DNA of 64,000 nt from Trichosporon coremiiforme (Eukaryota > Basidiomycota > Tremellomycetes > Trichosporonales > Trichosporonaceae), in the NCBI GenBank assembly GCA_039545355.1, contig BCJJ01000017.1, forward strand, positions 620,001-684,000, written 5' to 3'. Below the pieces are notes generated by a model. That model was not told the origin of the DNA and ran no database searches. It was given only the letters and a program-made list of their open reading frames with translations. Both the position numbers and the translations under genes were made by a program. Shown piece by piece: positions 45,453-55,983 of the stretch. Position 1 is the first letter of the stretch. Each line of letters opens with the position of its first letter.

Positions 45453-48061
45453 ATGCCTATCGCGACACAGACCCAACCCGCTTCGAGCGCGCCGGGGTCC
45501 ATGGGCCCTCCGCCAATTCCGGTACCAATGCCGCCCCCGCCGTCACCGCGGAAGAACCTCGTTTCCGGCTTAGAGCGCTCGCACTCGCGCGCCGGACACA
45601 TGCGCCACGGCAGTACTAGCAGTATCGGGCACTCGAGGGGGCAGTCCTTCTCCTCGCTCTCTAGCATCGGCAGCCTGACCAACCTCAACAACCTGGCTGG
45701 CAGCAGCTTACCCTCCCCCCTTGGGCAGATGGGCCAGATGGGCCCGCCGGGCTTACCTGTCATGCCGCCCGCGCCGCCGCTGGGCAGCGAGATCGCCTGG
45801 ACTGAGATCCAAAGCAGGTGAGTTGGCGAGATCAGGAGATGACTGACAATCAGGACGTTCTGCAAGTGGTGTGTGTCAACCGAGGTCGTACCCCAGGCTC
45901 ACGAGCCGCCGAGAGTAGCGCGCGAAGCTCACACACAGGCTAAATACGAAACTCGAGAACCACGGGCTCGAGCCCATGACTTCGCTTGACAAGGACTTCT
46001 CCGATGGCGTGAAGCTGATCCAGGTGAGTCCGCTTCACTGTTGCAGTGGCTGCATCGCTACCTTCATTCGTCACCAGCTTCCCGAGCACTGACTCAGCTA
46101 ACATCAGCTCCTCGAGATCATGTCCGACTCGAGCCTGGGACGGTACAATAAACGCCCGATCATGCGCGTGCAGAAAGCTGAGAACGCAGCCAAGGCGCTC
46201 GCGTTCATCCGCGAGCGCGGCGTCAAGCTAACCAACATCGGCCCCGAGGACATTGTCGACGGGAACCTGAAGCTGATCCTGGGTATGATCTGGACGATTA
46301 TTCTGCGCTTCACCATCTCGGGCATTTACGAAGAGGGCTTATCAGCCAAGGACGGACTGCTGCTGTGGTGTCAGCGCAAGACGACACCGTACTCCGAGGT
46401 CAACGTGCAGAACTTCAAGAACTCCTGGAAGGACGGTCTGGCATTGTGAGTGCTCCACACGGAATGTGTGACATGAGAGGGTGTGTTACATGAGACTGTT
46501 TACTGACAATTCAGCTGCGCGATCATCCACCGCCACCGTCCAGAACTTATCGACTATGAGAACTTGAATAAGGCTGACGCGCGCGGCAACACTGCCCTCG
46601 CATTCAAGGTTGCCGAGGAGAGCCTTGGCATTCCGGTGAGTCACTTGGCGGCAAAGGGTACTGACCGCAGCGCCTGCTCGAGGTTTCGGACCTGTGCGAC
46701 GTCGATGTTCCCGACGAGCGCTCTGTGATGACGTACGTCGCCGAGTTCTTCCACAAGTTCTCGTCCGAGGACAAGGCAGAGACGGGTGCGCGCCGTGTCG
46801 AGCTGTTCGCCGAGGTCATGAAGTCGATCTGGGTCGCGCGCAACGACTTTGAGCGACGCATGTCTGCGCTCCTGGCCGTCATGAACCAGACCCGAGCTGT
46901 TTGGGCGAGCGCGACGCCGGCGTCATCGTACCCTGAGGCGATCGGGCAGAAGGACGCATTCGCAGAGTACAAGCGCACGAGCAAGCGGACGTGGGTGCGA
47001 GAGCGCCAGGAGCTGTCCCAGCTGTACTCGAACATCCAGACCAAATTACGCACATACTCCCTGCGATCATGGGAGCCGCGGAAGGGACTGCGGCTGGAGG
47101 ATCTCGAGGCGGCGTGGAAGCAGCTGATGGCTGCCGAAGTCGCGCGGAGTCGGTCTATCAACGCCCGAATCAGAGACATCAAGGAGGCTCTCCGACGAGA
47201 GTTTGCTCGTGTCGCTGACGGCTTTGTTGCGCGGCTGCAGCGGACAGAGCAGGTGATTGGTTCTCTCAGCGGCCAGCTGCAGGACCAGAAGGAGGTGCTG
47301 CTGCGGTTGGCGGGCGAGCTGCCAGCTCTGCGAGGCTATCTGAAGGGAGAGATTGACGCGGCGAACCAGCGCTGTCTCGAGGCAAAGGTGGACGAGAACG
47401 ACTACACAGTCTTCACGTACGACGACCTCGAGTTCGAGCTCGAGACGACCGAGGACGGATTGCGGAAGAAGCTCGCGTTCATCGACAATCAGATCGTATC
47501 GGCGCAGCACACGAACATCACGCCAGCCAAGCTGGAGGAGTTCGAGTCCACCTTCAAGCACTTCGACAAGGACGACACAAACGCGCTGACAGTGTACGAG
47601 ATGCACTCTGCTCTGGCGTCGCTGGGCATCGTGTATCCCGATGAGGAGGTCGAGGCGATCTACTATCAGCTGGAGAGTCAATTCGGCGCGCTCACGTATG
47701 AGGCGTGGCTCGCGCTCCTTGTTGAGATCACGAAGGACGACGTGTCGAGCGCCGACCAGCTGCGCGAGGCGTTCCGCGACCTGGCCGGAGACAAGGGCTA
47801 CGTCACGGAGCAGGACCTCAAGTTTGCCAATCTCGGGCAAGAGACAGTCCAGTTCCTCACGAGCGTCATGCCCGCTGTCGACGAGGAACCCGAGCCGCAA
47901 CAACCGGATCAGGCTCGCAAGCCTAAGTTTGATTGTAAGTGATCCGGAGTGCCCATTGCCGATAAAGGGCGGGGCGATCAGAGTGCATGGTGGACCGTAA
48001 CTAACACCCAGACCACGGATTCCTGGAGCAGTCGTTTGCGCGGCGCGGGCTGGTGCCATGA
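45453..48061 (+). CDS. AIN1: Alpha-actinin-like actin cross-linker
   Basis: Seven exons: 45453-45817, 45854-45868 (15 nt), 45939-46023, 46108-46445, 46515-46635, 46671-47934 and 48012-48061; 745 aa. A Pro/Ser-rich N-terminal extension of about 115 residues precedes two calponin-homology domains: CH1 ([42 protein letters not shown]) and CH2 ([32 protein letters not shown]). Spectrin-like helices follow (~residues 330-590, [21 protein letters not shown]). Two C-terminal EF-hand units come next: one with a near-canonical loop ([12 protein letters not shown]) and one without calcium ligands. The end is [16 protein letters not shown], supplied by the last exon. The architecture and length agree with fungal alpha-actinin (S. 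pombe Ain1), which cross-links actin at the contractile ring. The N-terminal extension is longer than in S. pombe. The symbol is borrowed from S. pombe. Confidence 0.93.
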
Positions 48062-48676
48062 GCGCGAGCGGTGCGTTGAGCAAAGCCGCAGCTGAGGTCC
48101 GAGGTTGTATGTGCATTGATGTCATCCATGTTGCAACGCAGATTGTGAATTGGGGGGGCGACCGCTGCGTTACGTTCACACGAGACCGGAGAATACCCAT
48201 GCATTGAGAGGCCTCAAGCGGACAACGCGGCGGAGAGGGGGCCACGATATCAGAAATCAGTCGCGTCTGCCTCCCTCACTGAGAGATGTAGAGTGGGGTG
48301 CGGAAGCAAAACAATGAGGTGTGTGAGCTGACCGGAGAATGATACGAAACGGGATGTGTCTGTCTGGGTGAGCGATGAGCTCAGTGCTAGGGGTAGGGCC
48401 AAGGGGTGGGTGACCCTGGACGATGACCCAGGCGCACGCCAGCCAGGCCGAGCGAGCACGAGCGCCACGCCAGCATCACAGACAGGCTCATGGCCCGCCT
48501 GGTGCGCCTGGTGCGCCTGGCAGCCGCTCGCTCAGACACTCTAGCGCCAGCTGGCATAGCCATCCTCAACGGCCGCACCACTGTCAACTGCTTTGTCTCC
48601 ATCCATCACCTTTCCTTCTCCCATCCACCACCCCTTCCCACCGCCTTTCCCTCCCCCTCCCCCCGAATATACAACC
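48062..48676. promoter_or_regulatory. Intergenic region and cofilin promoter
   Basis: About 615 bp with no supported gene. The last 80 bp before the cofilin ATG are C/T-rich (CCTTCTCCC-type), a likely leader. Confidence 0.4.
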
Positions 48677-49949
48677 ATGGTGAGTTGATCGCTATGCTTT
48701 GCGTACATTGCAGGCGAAAGCGGGGCGATGCGCGCGCGCCCCCGCGCAAAACAAGATGAGAACAACATGCTAACAATCCCCAGTCGTCCGGTGTCCAGCC
48801 CGTATGTTTGGTCCCTATCACTTTGGGAGGATACTGACCCAGATCTCTTCTTCTATTGCAAACACCCGTCCATCTGCATGCTGAACACGTCTCGGACTGC
48901 TGAACGCTCTCGGATCCCGCGTCGATGACGTTTTCCATCTGCGCACTACGCGCTCGCTCACTGACCGCACCACGCTCGCACACAACGTCGCTCTGTCCTC
49001 GGCCGCCCCGTGCGCCTCCCAACCCACCCCGCACGCTCTCTCATCGCCCACCACCCACCGTCCCCAACTTCCGCGCGCCTATCCTCCCTCCCTCACCCAC
49101 ACATCAACATGGTGTTGCAACAAACAGGTCCAGGAGTGTCTCGAGAAGTACCAGGAGCTGAAGACGGGCAAGAAGCTCGCCTACATCATCTACGGCATCT
49201 CGGACGACAAGAAGAGCATCATTGTCCTCAAGACGTCCGAGTCGCGCGACTTTGAGGAGTTCGTCGCCGACCTCCCTGAGAAGGAGTGCAGGTGGGCCGT
49301 CTACGACTTTGAGTACGAGCTCCCCGGCGAGGGTATCCGCAACAAGCTCGTCTTTGTGCAGTGGTGAGTAGGACGAGCAAACTGCCGAGCGTAGCGAGGC
49401 TGCCCGAGGCGGCAAGCATTTGTGCTTGAAGTAGTGCGAGATCTCGCCAAGCGGCTGCATTGTGCTTTGCGGTGTTGTGCAGTCGAGGTCTTATCGGCTC
49501 CGACGGTGCTGCGGCCGCGCGGCCTGTCGAGGATAACCTCGTGCAATCGCAGTCATCGCAGCAATACACGCGCTGCAATCCCAAGCTTCTTCATCGGCTA
49601 GAGCTAACGCCCAGGTCCCCCGACGAGGCCAACGTCCGCAACAAGATGATCTACGCCTCGTCCAAGGACGCGCTCCACCGCCGCCTCGAAGGCATCCACA
49701 TCGACCTCCAGGCTACCGACTATTCGGAGATCACCAAGGAAGCCAGTAAGTCGTCCTCGAGCTTGCGGAGCGCGAAAGCGCGAAGCAAGCGCCGTCATCT
49801 TCCCTCCTTTAACCACCACTGCTTTGCCCATCACCTTCCTGCCCAGCTTTCAGATTCAGCTTTGCCTGATCCGGGCACGCAACTGCTTTGCACAACCCTT
49901 CTTGAGCTCAGCTAACATCTCAGTCCTTGAGAAGGCCACCCGCAGATAA
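48677..49949 (+). CDS. COF1: Cofilin (actin-depolymerising factor)
   Basis: Five exons: 48677-48679 (ATG only), 48784-48801 (18 nt), 49128-49363, 49615-49745 and 49924-49949; 137 aa. The protein reads [19 protein letters not shown], then [27 protein letters not shown] and the actin-binding long-helix region [20 protein letters not shown], ending ILEKATRR. This is a complete ADF-H domain of normal fungal size. Cofilin severs and depolymerises actin filaments and is essential in fungi. The conserved Ser early in the protein is the usual phospho-regulatory position. Introns are unusually long for this window (104, 326, 251 and 178 nt) while their branch sites (GCTAAC) are normal. Confidence 0.96.
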
Positions 49950-50365
49950 ATTTAGCCAACCCACCACCCCTAACAAGCAGTAGCCAGATGTCCTAGACCT
50001 ACTTGCTGCGGCGAGAGCATGCAACAAGATGATCTGGAGCGCGAAACGAGCACCACGAACGCAGCCAGTGGTGCGTCAGCACAGTGGAGCGATCGGGAGA
50101 CCTCAGGCGTAACGACGCGAGGCGACCTTGACACATCAGCGAGCTGACGATAACGGGCAATGATGCCGAGTCTGCACAGAGGACCAACTGATGCAACACT
50201 GACGGCGTGATTCTGCGCAGCGCACTGCTGTGCCGCGTGTGCCTCAGTCTACAGCAATAACGGATCTGTGCACCCGATATGCCTGGTGCAATGCCGACTT
50301 CTACATGGCCATGTCTATCTATATACGAACCGCGGCCTTCAGATCGTAGAGAGGCGGATTCTGGA
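49950..50365. other. Spacer between cofilin and the heptamer array
   Basis: About 415 bp with no gene. One isolated AGCTGAC heptamer occurs at 50142-50148, ahead of the dense array. Confidence 0.4.
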
Positions 50366-51330
50366 GTCAGCTGAGTGACAATGCACGTTAGCTCACGTCT
50401 GGAATATCTGGGTGTCGGCTGCTGCGAGATGACCGTAGCATACCAAGCTGGAGGAGTCAGCTACGATATTGTGGATAGCGAGCTCAGTGATGGCGAGAAC
50501 TGGCGTCAGCTCGTCGAGGATACCCTAGCTCACCCCGAAAGAGGGGGCTGGCGTCAGCTAACGATCGCAGAGATTGTAGCTTACATCCTGGGGCACTGGG
50601 CGTGGTCAGCTACACTCGACAGTGGATGAGCTCACGAAGACGTCTTGGGGCTGGCGTCAGCTTAACCATGCGGGGGCTAGCTCACTCGGAAAGGTGGACT
50701 GGGGTCAGCTCGCACGGGACTCCCGCTAGCTGACGTCTGCAATTGACTGGATGGTCAGCTTGAAGTGACACGGCAGAGGTAGCTCACTGTGGCGATACTG
50801 GAGTCAGCTTCTCTGAGGTGGGGGGGCCAGTTTACCCGTCACGAAAGCACTGGGGTTGGTTGGATTGGACAGAATGGGAAGTTTACATCTTCGAATGGAG
50901 CTGAGACGGCCAGCTATCCAAAGCCCCAGGTAGCCCACACAGAGAGAAGCGAGACTGGTGTGAGCTTCGTGGTGGTTGACTGGGGAGCTCACCATATCAA
51001 TGACGGGGGAAGGGGACTGGAGTGTTGACAGCTGGTAGCTTACTGCGGAGTACTAACGAGTGTCGGCTGATGGCATACACGGCATCAGTGTGTGCGGACA
51101 ACGGCGTGAGCTAGACTGGGTCGGTGGCACTGTCGCCATCTGTATCCCGCGACCTTGAAAAAGCTACCGTGACGCCTGGGCAAAGGCGGGAGGCTGCTGG
51201 TCAGCTTCGGCTGGCAACTGTTGAAGCTCACTGGTCCTACTCATTCCCTGTGACAGTTTCCTAGAATCTCACGAGACTCATGACTGAAGCTACGATGTCA
51301 GCTAAGTGCCAGATGTGCGGCGAAGCTGAC
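50366..51330. repeat. Alternating inverted heptamer array (about 48-50 bp period)
   Basis: GTCAGCT starts at 50366, 50456, 50505, 50553, 50605, 50656, 50704, 50754 and 50803. After most of these, at 15-20 bp, comes the near inverse AGCTSAC (50390, 50527, 50629, 50679, 50728, 50781) or a one-base variant (50481 AGCTCAG, 50578 AGCTTAC). Each inverse is followed 15-20 bp later by the next GTCAGCT. Many forward sites sit in a longer CTGGNGTCAGCT. The pattern decays but continues: GTGAGCT 50960 / AGCTCAC 50986, AGCTTAC 51037, GTGAGCT 51106, GTCAGCT 51200 / AGCTCAC 51225, GTCAGCT 51297 / AGCTGAC 51324. Sequence between the heptamers is poorly conserved, so this is not a simple minisatellite. No coding use is evident. 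Confidence 0.8.
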
Positions 51331-51926
51331 TGTGTCTATCTCGGTCAGAGCGAAAGCTTGGGAAGCGTGTGCGGCGAGGCTCAGGAACTAGGTTATCGGG
51401 GCGAGGTGCCACAGTGGCAGTTTGCGTACAGTACACACCGCGCCGAGTTCGAGTCGATCTGTTTTCAGCGCCGTGGCCGCCGTGGCACTGCCGCCGACGC
51501 CGAGATCAACTTCAAACATGCATAGCTCATGCTACAGTGAAGATACAGGGACGGGTAAACCATGGTTGGAAGCGTTACACTCTCGGCTACAGCGGGACGC
51601 GGGTTTGGTGTTCCCCTGGCGTTGCGGGACACCAAATAGGCCTTGCTCACCATCATGGGGCTCATTGCCAATGCTGATCGACCAATAGTGTCATATCTCC
51701 ATGCATACATGTGCTAGAAGACTCAGATTTCGTGGGGAAGTGTGCACCATGTGGTACAGGCAGAAAATCGGGCAAAATGTTGGAAATTTGAATGCATGAG
51801 CGTCTGAGCTGATTGACACTTGGTCTTTTGAGAGTGGCATAAAAGGAGGCTGTTCTCGACGTCTAAGTTCTCCAGACAGCAAGTTTCCAAGCCCTCCTCA
51901 CTTCCACAGCCTCTCAGCACCTCAGC
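51331..51926. promoter_or_regulatory. Upstream region of the transposase gene
   Basis: About 600 bp, more A/T-rich than the surroundings. A TATA-like CATAAAAG lies at about 51838-51845, 85 bp before the transposase ATG. I searched by eye for terminal inverted repeats matching the DNA downstream of the transposase and found none that convince. Confidence 0.4.
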
Positions 51927-53021
51927 ATGCCTTCGCCTATCCTCTCGCCTCGTCGCCGCGCTAAGATCGCTCTCCTTGCACGCTACAAGACCCAGCGCAG
52001 TGTAGCAGCGATGTTCAACGTCTCCCAGAGCACTGTGAGCTATTGTGTGGCTTCCTATGCCCGTACCCAGTCTCTGCCAGCCGGTCTGCCTCTCAGGCCT
52101 CGACAGGAGTCTCCTACACCTTCCAGGACACCCAGACCAAAGAAACTCGACCTCATGACACTCCAAATGATCAAGGACTTCGCAGAGATGCAGCCCTTTG
52201 CCACCAACCGCGAGACACTTGAGTCCCTTGCCCAGAGAGGCGTTTCCATCGCTCCCAGCACCCTCAGGCGCGCCAGGGCTATCCTCAAGTTGCGCAGGTA
52301 CAAGGCTATCGTCAAGCCCTTCCTCAATGATGCCAAGAAGGCTGCAAGGCTTGCCTATGCGACCCTGCATTTGAGGCTCAAAGAGGAGTGGGGTAAGGTC
52401 ATCTGCACTGATGAATGTGCCCTCTATCTCGACCAGCTGTACCAGGCTTACTGCACCAGGCCCATTGGCTCTAACAGGCTCGATGAGAAGTACATTCAGT
52501 ACACTTTCAGGTCTGGTTTGCCTTGCCTGATGGTTTGGGGAGCCATCTGGCTTGGTGGTCGCTCTCCTCTCATTCGATTTGACACCTCTGAGTCAACAGG
52601 GAAGCGCAAGGGTGTTACAGCTGTGATCTATCGCTCTCAGATCACTGAGGGGCCGCTTCTGGCCCAGTGGAAGCGCATGTGCTCACGCTGGAGAGGTTAT
52701 GGCCGCCCCTGGATCCTGGAGGACAATGCACCGATCCACAAGTGCAAGACTACAAGGCAGAAGGGTGAGGCTCTTGGCATGCGCTTCCTGGACCATCCTG
52801 CCTCCTCTCCTTGCCTCAATCCAATTGAGAACATCTGGACCATCCTCAAGAGGAAGCTGGCTGCACTCAGGCCGCGCCCTACCTCCCACGATGCTCTGTT
52901 CGAGGCTGCACAGAAGATTTGGATGGAGATCCCCCAGGCAACCCTTGATCGACTTGTTATGTCCATGCCAGACCGCCTACAGAAAGTGGTTGATGCCAAG
53001 GGCGGATACATCGATTACTGA
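51927..53021 (+). mobile_element. Intact Tc1/mariner-superfamily transposase (DD34E)
   Basis: Uninterrupted single-exon ORF, 364 aa. Residues ~5-55 form a helix-turn-helix (RRRAKIALLARYKTQRSVAAMF, VSQSTVSYCVASYA), and a second HTH-like region follows at ~75-120 (IAPSTLRRARAIL). The catalytic DDE_3 domain has its first Asp in VICTDECALYLD, second in WILEDNAPIHK and the Glu in CLNPIENIWTILKRK. I count 34 residues between the second Asp and the Glu, the Tc1/mariner spacing. The motif HPASSPCLNPIEN is typical. Codon use differs from the neighbours (many AGG Arg codons, more A/T at third positions), and the gene lacks introns, as expected for a mobile element. All catalytic positions are present, so it may be functional. 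Element ends and target duplications were not identified. Confidence 0.9.
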
Positions 53022-53156
53022 GATATAAAGTACACAGCTATGTAGCCAAGACTCCAAGGATTCCAGAATGCCTAGGAACGTGCCTCTATGCATAAAACTC
53101 AGCGTTGCAGCTCCTCACGAAGTCAGCACGCGATCGCCACACGGCCGGTTTTGATT

Positions 53157-53242
53157 GACCTCGAGCCGGCGGGGAGTGTACACACCCCGCCGAGCTAGAC
53201 TCGATCAGTGTTTGCCACCGTAGGAGGGCGTGGCTCGAGGTC
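53157..53242. repeat. Foldback: inverted GACCTCGAGCC arms around a 26-bp palindrome
   Basis: GACCTCGAGCC at 53157-53167 is repeated in perfect inversion at 53232-53242. Directly inside the left arm is a near-perfect palindrome (53167-53192, CGGCGGGG... CCCCGCCG around GTGTACAC, one mismatched pair). It lies about 135 bp after the transposase stop codon and could be part of an element end, a small foldback element, or a protein-binding site. Confidence 0.55.
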
Positions 53243-53453
53243 GATAAAACTCGACTGCCTGCTGTCCATGCTAGAGTCCACCAACACCTCATGCATAACT
53301 GCAGAGGGCCAGAGCGGCATGTGAATAAGACAAAGAGGCCGCCTCATGCATCCAGCATCTACACTGCCCGAACAGCGTTCCTTCACAGATGGTGGCCTGG
53401 GGTGATGATCGACTTTAGCTGACTAGGGTGTGTACATACCGGGAGCGTATTGA

Positions 53454-54124
53454 TTAGGCGCGTCCCAAGTGCTCGTGTCGTGAGGGCTGCTGGGACTCAG
53501 CTGGAAGTCCGCCTTGGTAATAGCTTACGTAGAGAGACTTGGCGATGTTGGTTATGAACCGTGGCACTGTGATTAGCTTGATACTTGACGGCGCAAAGCT
53601 CACATTCTGCTCAGCGACTCGGTGAGGATTGGCATTATCTTTCTCGCGGTGCAGCACCGAGACAGCTTACGTTGATATGAAGGAATGCCTCCCCCACGTC
53701 CCTCTCAATGACGAAGGCAGGTTGTGAAGCACTGCCGTCAGCTCGTACCTCATGGTAGAAGAGCTGGCCGCTTTCTTGCTCGAGGGGGCCGTACGGTGCA
53801 GTGGGTGCGCGGGAAAGGTCTCCCGGAAGGCGAAGCCCACCCGTGTCAGCAACAAGATGGTACTCACTATTGAAAGAACGCAGGCGTCGTGCTGGTCGGT
53901 CAGCTACGCGTTTGTAAGCCAGCTAGGCTCACATCGCCGAAACTTGGGGTCGGCCGCGGGTTCCCCCACAGCTGTATGAAGGACTCGAACACTGGAAAGA
54001 AAGATGTCCTGAAGGCTGTTGAATGAGGAGTGCAATGACGAGCGAGCGGAACAGCGAGGAAGACACGGAAGAGGGCGCATGTCTCAGACGCGAAGTGTTC
54101 CGTGTTCAAGGATGGGATCGCCAC
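53454..54124 (-). pseudogene. Unrecognised gene fragment with introns
   Basis: Minus-strand segments look protein-coding when spliced. FESFIQLWGNPRPTPSFGD (54010-53930) ends at a GTGAGC donor. A later exon reads GPLEQESGQLFYHEVRADG and continues to VGEAFLHIN, ending at a GTAAGC donor near 53670. After a CTGAGCAG acceptor comes NVSFAPSSIKLITVPRFITN to a stop at 53454. Intron signals (GCTGAC and GCTTAC branch sites) resemble those of real genes here. The first junctions do not agree in phase, and no clear start or family was found, so it may be a decayed gene or one I have modelled incompletely. Confidence 0.3.
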
Positions 54125-54309
54125 GACTCGCGTCGGCGGAGCGCGTCCCTGCTGCGCCCTGGGTGTCGTTGACCCTTGCTGGCCGGGCCCACCAGGTCAG
54201 TTCTGTGGGGTGAGTCGTCACGAGCAAGTACATCGATCGAAGACCATCCCATGCATGTTATAGTTCTACAGAGTACTTAAGAGATTGTACCGCCTGCTCT
54301 TACTCTAAA

Positions 54310-55983
54310 TTACTTCGACTGCTGCACGCCATACCACGCCAACCCCGCGACGCCACCGCCAAGGATGCTCGCCCAAGCGGGAGAGCTGAAGCGGTAACTG
54401 GCGAGGAACGAGCCCGAGGCAACGACAGCCCAGAACGGATCCGCCGTGAGCGGCCCCGAAAGCGAGGTGCTCTTATCGCCGTCGCCGGAGGAGTAGATGT
54501 ATCCGACAAGGAACAGCTGCCAAACCGCCGTGAACACGAGGCCGGAGGCGGCCGCGTTCAGTCCTCTGATGATGGCGCGGACGACTGTAAGGTCCTTCCA
54601 GTTGACGTAGATCGGTAGCAGGGCGAGCTTGAGCAGAATGCCAGTCGCGAAGATACCGATGTAGCCCAAGAACGCGCCAAGGACTGGCTGGCCGACGGGT
54701 GTGAGCGCGATGACGCCGAGGGCGACGGCGAAGTTGAAGTTCGGGCCGGGGAAGGCTTGCCTGTCGCGTCAGTTGATGTCGATATCTTGCACAAATGTAT
54801 CCAGGAGGACTCACAAGATGGAGAAGACGAGGAGGAAGTCGCGGTCGCTCACAAATCCGGGCGCTACGACATAGTCCCTCAGCAAGGGGATCACGACTGG
54901 CCCGCCGCCAAAAATGATGACGGAGGGAATGAGGACGGCGCAGAAGAAGTCGAATGCGCGGGACACATGCTTGCCTGCATGCTTCAGGCCGCCGCGGACG
55001 CCGAGGGGTACGGCCAGGAAGAGCACGAAGCCCAGCAGCAGCGCGCATGCGACGGATGTAGGGATCACCTTGAACTTCAGCGTCTCTTGCGTACGCTCTA
55101 CCGTGGGCTCAGGAGCTTCCTCCTCGCTCGGCGAGGCACGGGGGCGCAGTGATGTCGAGCTCAGGTTACCGATTCCGTTGGAGACGGAGCGAGTCGATCC
55201 GGGACGTTCGTGGATCGGTGCCGGCGCCGGCACAGCCAAGACCTCGGGGACGACGGGGATGCCCGCGTCGGATTCTTTGTGAACGGATGCGCGCTCACGG
55301 AGGGAGGCGTTGTCGGCAACAGAGGCAGCAGGCGAGCGGCGTTCCGGGATCGGCTCGAGGGGGATGTCGCCATGCTGTTGCGGATGGTGCTCGTGCTTCC
55401 TAACCAGCTTCTTGGCAGGAGCGATGAACCATTGCCTTCTGAAGTCCCAGAGTAGCGTGGTCAGACCACCTGCAACAATGAGGACGGGATACATCCACGG
55501 AGCGTGGTAGCAGATGCCGAACGATGCTGAGAGCCAGAGAATGACGAGTGTGACCTCGTCTGTGGCCGCGGCGTGGCCAAGCTGCACAGCCGCGAGGGCA
55601 ATGAGACCGACGGCAGCTGCGTTCAAGCCCGTCAGGAGCGCCATCACGATAGCTGGGATCTGGTCCGGGATCCGTCCGACGCCGTAGCCCAGGACACCCA
55701 TGCCGACCGCTCCGGGGAGAGACCAGAGGAGGAACGCAAGCAGACCCGCCAGCACTCCGTGGCATACGACCGCGATGGAGAACGCAAGCTGCGTACTTCC
55801 CGGTCCTGGGAGGGCGTTGCCCAGCGCAAACAGGTCGAGGAACACAGTCTCGTCGACCCATTTCAGCGTCTGCACGAAGCGTTTCCGGAGGATAATGACG
55901 TGCACGCCGGGACCGCCGAAGGACACGAAGCCCAGGTCCCAGTAGTTCTTGAGCACCTGTTTGAGGTGGTAGCCGACGCCCAT
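54310..55983 (-). CDS. ChrA-type chromate transporter
   Basis: Two exons, 55983-54815 and 54760-54310 (54-nt intron); 539 aa, or 17 more if the upstream ATG at 56034 is used. The protein has two homologous halves, each with about five to six membrane helices. The first half carries the CHR signature WDLGFVSFGGPGVHVIILRK and GNALPGPGSTQLAFSIAV. The second has VIIFGGGPVVIPLLRDYV and QAFPGPNFNFAVALG, the latter joined across the intron. A hydrophilic loop of about 150 residues (RKHEHHPQQHGDIPLEP and following) separates the halves, longer than in bacteria. Family members export chromate or act as chromate/sulfate antiporters; fungal ones are mostly uncharacterised. The neighbourhood (transposase and gene debris upstream) is accessory in character. 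Confidence 0.9.

Noticed and set aside
51331..53450. Terminal inverted repeats for the transposase gene
   Set aside because: No pair of inverted ends with flanking TA could be found by eye, so element boundaries are not reported.
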